A stretch of DNA of 64,000 bases from Leptolyngbya sp. PCC 6406 (lineage in GTDB: Bacteria; Cyanobacteriota; Cyanobacteriia; Phormidesmidales; Phormidesmidaceae), in NCBI RefSeq assembly GCF_000332095.2, contig NZ_KI913949.1:287506-351505 (forward strand), given 5' to 3'. How positions within the stretch are numbered: position 1 is the first letter of the stretch; every line of letters starts with the position of its first letter. A program made the position numbers and the translations under genes. Below are positions 59,289 through 64,000 of this stretch, one piece after another. The notes beneath the pieces are model-generated. The model did no database searches. It was not told where the DNA came from and saw nothing but the letters and a program-made list of their open reading frames with translations.

Positions 59289-59995
59289 TACTCATCCCCG
59301 GAAAGAATAATTGCATAGGCCAAAGCCGCCTGCTGCTCAAGACTGAGGGCATCCAGCCCAAAGGCGGTCATCGCCGCTGGTGACATCGCCGACCGAATGG
59401 AGATCACCGTGTCATCATTGACATCCCGCAGCGAGAGCTTGCCATCTTTTAGCTTGATTTTGTAGAGCGAGACCTCCTCCGCAGTCTGGATCTCATACCC
59501 ATAATCGCGCTGCTTGATGCGATAGAGACGGTTGCCCTGTCCATCATCCATGCGGTAGCCATCCCCCTCCCGTGCCTTGAGCACAAAGAGGTCTTGAGTC
59601 TGGTCAGCATTTTTGACCTTCCAGTAGCCATCGTAGGAAACGACATAGCCCAGTTCAGTATCACTGGGGTCTTTGATTTTCACCTTGCCACCGTCATTAA
59701 CGGTGAGGCGAGCGATTTCCTGGTCGCTACTGTCCACGAGCTTGGCCCCGTTGTCCTGGAACTTCAGGGCAAAGGCTTCACTGCCATCGTCATGCTTAAA
59801 TTTCAGTTGATCGGTGGAGCTTTGGGCCGTCGTAACGGTGGCTTGATCTGAAGCTTGATTTGAGGCTTGATCTGTGGACTGTCCGGTTTCAGCCTGGGTG
59901 GCTCTATCCACCGGGGGGGAGCTAGAACAGGCGGTGAACATCAATAGGGCAGCACAGCTAAGGCTGAGGCTCCAGATTGCAAAGCGGGGCATCAT
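59288..59995 (-). CDS. Predicted lipoprotein
   Basis: A 235-residue protein with a lipoprotein signal (SLSCAALLMFTAC, lipobox Cys near residue 23) and a Ser/Thr/Gln-rich spacer. A repeated beta-strand pattern follows (DDGSEAFALKFQDNGAKLVD; RLTVNDGGKVKIKDPSDTEL; VKNADQTQDLFVLKAREGDG), which looks like successive short beta-hairpins, then a helical end. It is expected to be anchored to the periplasmic face of a membrane. The TAA stop overlaps the ATG of the FHA gene, so both products may work together. Family function is unknown. Confidence 0.75.
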   Translation of the reverse strand: MMPRFAIWSLSLSCAALLMFTACSSSPPVDRATQAETGQSTDQASNQASDQATVTTAQSSTDQLKFKHDDGSEAFALKFQDNGAKLVDSSDQEIARLTVNDGGKVKIKDPSDTELGYVVSYDGYWKVKNADQTQDLFVLKAREGDGYRMDDGQGNRLYRIKQRDYGYEIQTAEEVSLYKIKLKDGKLSLRDVNDDTVISIRSAMSPAAMTAFGLDALSLEQQAALAYAIILSGDE

Positions 59996-60071
59996 GGTTT
60001 CTCCCTTCTGAATGGAATCGCTTGAATGGAATCGCTGTAGGACACCGGGCTGGCATCGGTGCCGAACACCG

Positions 60072-60950
60072 TCAGCGGGCCTGCTTGGACATCTGTTTAG
60101 CCAGGGTCAGGACATGGTAAGCGTTCAAAAAGAGCTGGGTGATGAGCGTCTTCAAGCCTGCTTCTGTGCCCCAACCAGGAGCGGCTTTGATCCCTAAGGT
60201 AAGGCTGCGATCGCTCACCTTCAGCCGCTTAAGCTGCACATCTTCAGGCAGTTGGATCGCATTGATAATGTCATCTTGAATCTGTCGAATTTCGCCATAC
60301 CGCTTACGCGAAAATTGCAGATCTAGAAGTAGCTCAATAGCCTTAGGTTTTTCCTTGCGTTTGAACTTGCTTTTGCCGCTGCGACTGCGCTTGTACCCAT
60401 ATTTCGCGATGGACAGGTCCGTCAAAGTGAGGGAAAAGTCAGTCCCGTCCACAAACGTTCCTGACACCTTGAGCCAGGTATCTTCAAAAAAGTCAATCTT
60501 CCAGCCGCGCCGCAAAGGGTCGGGCTGAGTGTCTGTTTTTTTATCCTTTTGCGTGGCGGCTGAGCACACCAACTTGACCTGGAAGGGCTCATTTCGCTCG
60601 GTATCACGGCTGAGGATAGCTAAAATCTCCGGCAGCAACCGATAGCGAATATCGGGTATATTCAGGCCCTTAAACCTAGCTTGAAGAATCAGGCCAGCAA
60701 GTAGAGCAGTTCCCCCGACCGGAAGCAAGATAAAGGCAATTAGGCTGACTTCTGTAATTGCCGCCCCAAAAACTGCCCCGAAAATGCCAATGAATCCGCC
60801 TACAGTGAGGAAGGTGGCCTGTTGCATTTTCTTTTCGATGACTTTGTCGTAGTCTTCGATAGCCTTACAGTCGATCTGAATGCGGGACGCGGTTGCGGTC
60901 ACCTCATAGATCTGTCGATTTCGCTTTAGTTCTGCTGGATCAAATGCCAT
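60072..60950 (-). CDS. Membrane-associated protein, unknown function
   Basis: A 292-residue protein with two adjoining hydrophobic helices (ATFLTVGGFIGIFGAVFGAA; VSLIAFILLPVGGTALLAGL; residues 45-90). A soluble, Lys/Arg-rich C-terminal domain of 190 residues (KIDFFEDTWLKVSGTFVDGT; SIAKYGYKRSRSGKSKFKRK) follows. Its basic patch may bind nucleic acid, protein or lipid head groups. I do not recognise a family. It stands upstream of the lipoprotein-FHA pair on the same strand, 76 bases from it. Confidence 0.6.
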   Translation of the reverse strand: MAFDPAELKRNRQIYEVTATASRIQIDCKAIEDYDKVIEKKMQQATFLTVGGFIGIFGAVFGAAITEVSLIAFILLPVGGTALLAGLILQARFKGLNIPDIRYRLLPEILAILSRDTERNEPFQVKLVCSAATQKDKKTDTQPDPLRRGWKIDFFEDTWLKVSGTFVDGTDFSLTLTDLSIAKYGYKRSRSGKSKFKRKEKPKAIELLLDLQFSRKRYGEIRQIQDDIINAIQLPEDVQLKRLKVSDRSLTLGIKAAPGWGTEAGLKTLITQLFLNAYHVLTLAKQMSKQAR

Positions 60951-61111
60951 GGCCTTTCCTCAAGCGGTTTGTAACCGTACCCTGTTCGCGTTAGCGGCTC
61001 CCCTAGGGAGCAACGGAGTCGTTGGCTTTGCTGCCCCAGAGGGGCTAGGGGACGGTTACCTTTTCCCCAACCCAGGGGATGATTTTTTAGATGAAATATT
61101 CTTAGTTTCCC

Positions 61112-62308
61112 ATGACCAAGGCCAGGATAGCCTACATCTCTTTTGATGTGGTTCCAGCTCCGAAGGGTGCTGCAATTCATATTCAGACCTTTGCGGAAGC
61201 ACTCGGCCAACATTTCGGCGGGGTCCAGTTGGTGACGGTCTCACCGCAGGAGACCACAATCTCTCAGGGGCTCAGTCCTGAAATTTATCAAACAGCGTTA
61301 CCAGCGGTCGGCAAAACCTTGATTGATCGAGTATTGAGTTTTCGGCAGGCGCTGTGGGGATGGTTACAGGGGCAAGTGCTGGAGGCTGGTCCCTTGGATG
61401 TGATCCACATTCGCTCGCCCTTTGAAGGCTTTCCGATTGCGTTGCATCGGGCTAAGCTCTGCCGCCACTTGATCTTTGAGGTCAATGGTTTGCCCTCTAT
61501 TGAGTTGAAATATCGCTATCCCCAGGTGGCAGATGATGATGAGTTGATGCACAAGCTGGTGGCCCAGGAAGATGCCTGTCTACAAGCGGCAGACAGGATA
61601 CTGACCCCCAGTGATGTGACGCGAGATTATCTGATCCAGCGGGGTGTTGGGCGCGATCGCATTCAGGTCATCCCTAATGGGGTTGACCTATCGGTGTTTA
61701 CCTATGGCGCTCCCCGTCCCGATCCGGTGTTATCCCCGCTGAACCTGTTGTACTTTGGCACCCTATCCCCCTGGCAGGGGGTGGATCTGGCCATTGATGC
61801 TCTGGCGCTGTATCGCCGCGATGGTGATGCGCACCTGACCATCATTGGCCCCGGTAGACCCCATCAGCTCAAGCGACTACATACCCTGGCGGCAAAGCTC
61901 CAGGTGACTGCCCATGTGCAAATCCTGGACGCTTTGCCCCTGAAGGATTTGGTTACTCACCTGCACCGGGCTGACGCCATCGTGGCACCGCTGAAGGGGT
62001 GCGATCGCAATCTTGTCCAGGGCTGCTGTCCCCTCAAGGTTCTGGAGGGGATGGCGACGGGAACCCCCGTGATCACGACGGATTTGCCGGTAGTGCGGGC
62101 GATCGGGAATCCTGACCAGCACTTTTTGGCGGTCAAGCCCAATTCCTCTAAGGGCATTAAGGATGGGCTGTTTCAACTATGGGCAAATCCCGCCCTGCGG
62201 CTCACCCTCTCTCAACAGGCTAGACAACATGTGGAGCAGCAGTTTTCTTGGTCCTTAGCCCATCAACGTTTGATCGCGGTGTACGAGTCATTGCTCGCAT
62301 CCCCATAG
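61112..62308 (+). CDS. GT4 family glycosyltransferase
   Basis: A 398-residue GT-B enzyme of the glycosyltransferase 4 group: the N-terminal DVVPAPKGAAIHIQTFAEAL, DVIHIRSPFEGFPIALH, the centre RIQVIPNGVDLSVFTYG, and the nucleotide-sugar binding half NLLYFGTLSPWQGVDLAIDA with KVLEGMATGTPVITTDLPVV (E-x7-E region). It transfers an NDP-sugar to a cell-surface polysaccharide, lipid or metabolite; the acceptor is unknown. A repeat-like palindrome lies upstream (60985-61055). It converges with another GT4 gene. Confidence 0.88.
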   Translation: MTKARIAYISFDVVPAPKGAAIHIQTFAEALGQHFGGVQLVTVSPQETTISQGLSPEIYQTALPAVGKTLIDRVLSFRQALWGWLQGQVLEAGPLDVIHIRSPFEGFPIALHRAKLCRHLIFEVNGLPSIELKYRYPQVADDDELMHKLVAQEDACLQAADRILTPSDVTRDYLIQRGVGRDRIQVIPNGVDLSVFTYGAPRPDPVLSPLNLLYFGTLSPWQGVDLAIDALALYRRDGDAHLTIIGPGRPHQLKRLHTLAAKLQVTAHVQILDALPLKDLVTHLHRADAIVAPLKGCDRNLVQGCCPLKVLEGMATGTPVITTDLPVVRAIGNPDQHFLAVKPNSSKGIKDGLFQLWANPALRLTLSQQARQHVEQQFSWSLAHQRLIAVYESLLASP

Positions 62309-62355
62309 CTCTGTGGCGTATCCCTGTGAGCGCCCACTACAACCGATGAATCAGG

Positions 62356-63519
62356 TTAAAACATCTGGCTCAGCAGTCCCTTCAGGAAGATCTGCTCTTG
62401 GACCAGGGAGTAGGACTGGCAAATGTGCGATCGCGCTGCCTGTTTCACCCGTTCCTGCTCCAGAGTCGGTAACGCTAATACTTCCAAGATCGCCTCCCCC
62501 AATCGATGAAGCTGATGGCGAGAGAGCAAAAACCCCTGTTCCCCCGAAGTGATCACATCCGGCATTCCCCCCGCATCGCTGGCGATGCAGAGACAACCGC
62601 AGGCCATCGCCTCTAACAGGGCATTGGGCAGGCCATCCCAGAGCGAGGGCTGGAGATACAGGTCGCACAGGTGTAGATGCTGAGCAACCCGCGCTGGGGA
62701 TTCCAGGTGGCCAGTTACCAGGATGCGATCGCCCACCTCGGGAAACTGACCGCGAAAGTTTTGCACCAGGGTTTGGCTTTCCGAGCGCAACTCCCCAATG
62801 ATCAGCAGGCAGGCAGGGCGCACTGAGTTGACATGACGCAGCGCCTCTAGCAAAAACTGTTGACCTTTTTTTTCTCGCAATTCCCCCGAAAAGCCCAACA
62901 CAATCTCGTCCGATTGAATACCGAGATCTGCCCGCAGCGATTGTCCCTCAGTCCCATCCTCCTGAGGCCGAAACAGCGTCACATCCACCACGTTTTTGTG
63001 GAGATGGGCGGCGCGATCGCTCAAAATCTGGATTTTACGAACCAAATCCCGACTGACCGTGGTGATCTCTGTGGCATGGTTCAATGTCCACTGCAACCGG
63101 GCAAAATCCCCAGGGGGAAACAGGGCACGATCAACATCATTTCCTCGGGCACTGACCACAGAAGATATCCCCTGAAGCTGGGCGCAGTACACCGCCAAAA
63201 AACCCGCAGGAAAGAGATAATGCCCCCACAGCAGCAGGGGTTTTTCATTGGGCACCGTCAGCAGCCAATCCAAGACATTCATCGCCATGGGCAAGGTCAT
63301 GTCCCAATGGCGATACAACCCCAAGCGATAGACCGTCACCCGGCCAGAACATTGGGACTCCGGCGGCGATAGCTCCCCTGGTGGCAGGTAGCGGCTCCAG
63401 GTCAGCACAATCACCTGAAGATCCAACGCCGCCAGAGCCGCCACAATGCGTCCGGCACTGCTGGCAACTCCACCAATATCAGGCGGAAACCGCTCTGCCA
63501 GGAAAATCAATGAAGCCAT
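62356..63519 (-). CDS. GT4 family glycosyltransferase
   Basis: A 387-residue GT-B glycosyltransferase: PPDIGGVASSAGRIVAALAA, SVVSARGNDVDRALFPPGDF, EIVLGFSGELREKKGQQFLL, GHLESPARVAQHLHLCDLYL and SLWDGLPNALLEAMACGCLC with ASDAGGMPDVITSGE. It resembles enzymes that decorate exopolysaccharide or glycolipids. The ATG at 63519 precedes the usual ASLIFLAERFPPD start. It faces the first GT4 gene with 47 bases between stops; the two share little sequence, so they probably act on different substrates. Confidence 0.88.
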   Translation of the reverse strand: MASLIFLAERFPPDIGGVASSAGRIVAALAALDLQVIVLTWSRYLPPGELSPPESQCSGRVTVYRLGLYRHWDMTLPMAMNVLDWLLTVPNEKPLLLWGHYLFPAGFLAVYCAQLQGISSVVSARGNDVDRALFPPGDFARLQWTLNHATEITTVSRDLVRKIQILSDRAAHLHKNVVDVTLFRPQEDGTEGQSLRADLGIQSDEIVLGFSGELREKKGQQFLLEALRHVNSVRPACLLIIGELRSESQTLVQNFRGQFPEVGDRILVTGHLESPARVAQHLHLCDLYLQPSLWDGLPNALLEAMACGCLCIASDAGGMPDVITSGEQGFLLSRHQLHRLGEAILEVLALPTLEQERVKQAARSHICQSYSLVQEQIFLKGLLSQMF

Positions 63520-63682
63520 AGTTGGGGGGAATCAGGGATATCAACCATGACCCGTCATGGTTGATGCGTCAAACATGAAGAAATATCACCCAATTTTCCT
63601 TCGGATTTCGACCTCAACCCCATCTCCAAGAGGGGTTTGTTAAAGTGTGCACAGCCAGATGTTCCTGAAGCCGCCCCGCTCC

Positions 63683-64000
63683 ATGACTCAAGACGGATCT
63701 CTTGATTTCAAATTGGTTCAGCGGGTTTGCGCCCTTCAGCAAGCCCTCGATCAGGCGCTCTATTCCCTAGAGGAAATGAGAGCACAACTCCAGGATCAGC
63801 AATGGCTGGAATCCCAGTTGGCCAAGACCGAGAAGTATGCCAACGTCCAGCAGCAAGCGATCGCATACCTCAAGTCCCAGCTCACCCAAATTACCGATAG
63901 CCAGCGTCATCTGCTGCACCTTATGGGAATCCACTTAGAAGAGTGGGTGGGGAGTCAACAGGTGGCCCTGAATCGCCTCAACCTCCAAATTGAGCAGGGC
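63683..64000 (+). CDS. Coiled-coil protein, 3' truncated by window end
   Basis: An open frame of at least 106 codons runs off the window. It starts MTQDGSLDFKLVQRVCALQQ and continues as a continuous helix (YSLEEMRAQLQDQQWLESQL; QAIAYLKSQLTQITDSQRHL). It looks like the N-terminal coiled coil of a cyanobacterial regulatory or structural protein; the identity is not readable. An in-frame ATG at 63659 is an alternative start. Confidence 0.55.
   Translation, partial: MTQDGSLDFKLVQRVCALQQALDQALYSLEEMRAQLQDQQWLESQLAKTEKYANVQQQAIAYLKSQLTQITDSQRHLLHLMGIHLEEWVGSQQVALNRLNLQIEQG

Noticed and set aside
61112-63519. Tandem duplicate glycosyltransferases
   Set aside because: The two GT4 proteins are convergent and share only family motifs.

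Overview
The window is chromosomal DNA of an oxygenic cyanobacterium with fairly high GC. Direct evidence is psbB (CP47) with psbT, a Psb34 small protein, two GUN4-domain proteins, the RuBisCO-operon regulator RbcR, NrdR, two plant-type/adrenodoxin-type 2Fe-2S proteins, many HIP1 octamers (GCGATCGC) and numerous dispersed palindromic repeats. No rRNA operon is present and the genus cannot be fixed from this stretch alone. About 57 protein genes, one tRNA-Arg(TCT), two complete insertion sequences, one probable yybP-ykoY (Mn2+) riboswitch, several intrinsic terminators and at least eight families of short interspersed repeats can be supported.

Layout. 0-5 kb: thiG, a divergent PEP-synthase-like gene and a comF-type phosphoribosyltransferase. 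5-12.5 kb: a GAF-EAL c-di-GMP phosphodiesterase, a methyltransferase-GT2 fusion, a GT39 mannosyltransferase-like membrane enzyme, a methyltransferase and a methylglyoxal synthase-lipid kinase fusion. 12.6-24.4 kb: a 48-residue peptide, tldD, two coupled GUN4 genes, a beta-lactamase-like hydrolase with an HTH protein, a membrane protein, tRNA-Arg, a coiled-coil protein carrying a fresh 96-bp duplication, a fatty-acid desaturase and a GntR/UTRA regulator. 24.3-27.3 kb: a ladder of eight different hairpins, an iron alcohol dehydrogenase and a glutamine-synthetase-family ligase. 27.5-37 kb is the most plastic part: an IS4-family element with target duplication, a DUF433/DUF5615 toxin-antitoxin-like pair, an IS110-family element, and a CBS-PAS-PAS histidine kinase broken by a frameshift and separated from its probable response regulator by the IS110 insertion. 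37-47 kb is a housekeeping block: DUF1802-metK, a HAD phosphatase, rpsA, nrdR, psbT-psbB, a ferredoxin, a Fur-family (Zur-like) regulator, purS-purQ and mobA. 47-64 kb: a murein-hydrolase-type M23 peptidase preceded by a decayed LysE exporter, a PstS-like binding protein, a Ser/Thr kinase, rbcR, a 2Fe-2S ferredoxin, psb34, argD, a TMEM165/GDT1 (Mnx-type) transporter under the putative Mn riboswitch, a lipoprotein-FHA pair and two GT4 glycosyltransferases. A truncated coiled-coil gene runs off the end.

The most unusual observation is the relation of the dispersed repeats to gene ends. Two families of MITE-like elements begin with TAG, and in three genes (purS, psb34 and the ferredoxin before psb34) that terminal TAG is the stop codon. 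Other repeats supply the tail or stop of the EAL, nuclease-like and beta-lactamase-like genes. Another palindrome occurs in frame inside two coding sequences. This suggests small elements that land on TA-containing stop codons and remain almost neutral. All family names and functions are from reading translated sequence by eye; no database search was run.
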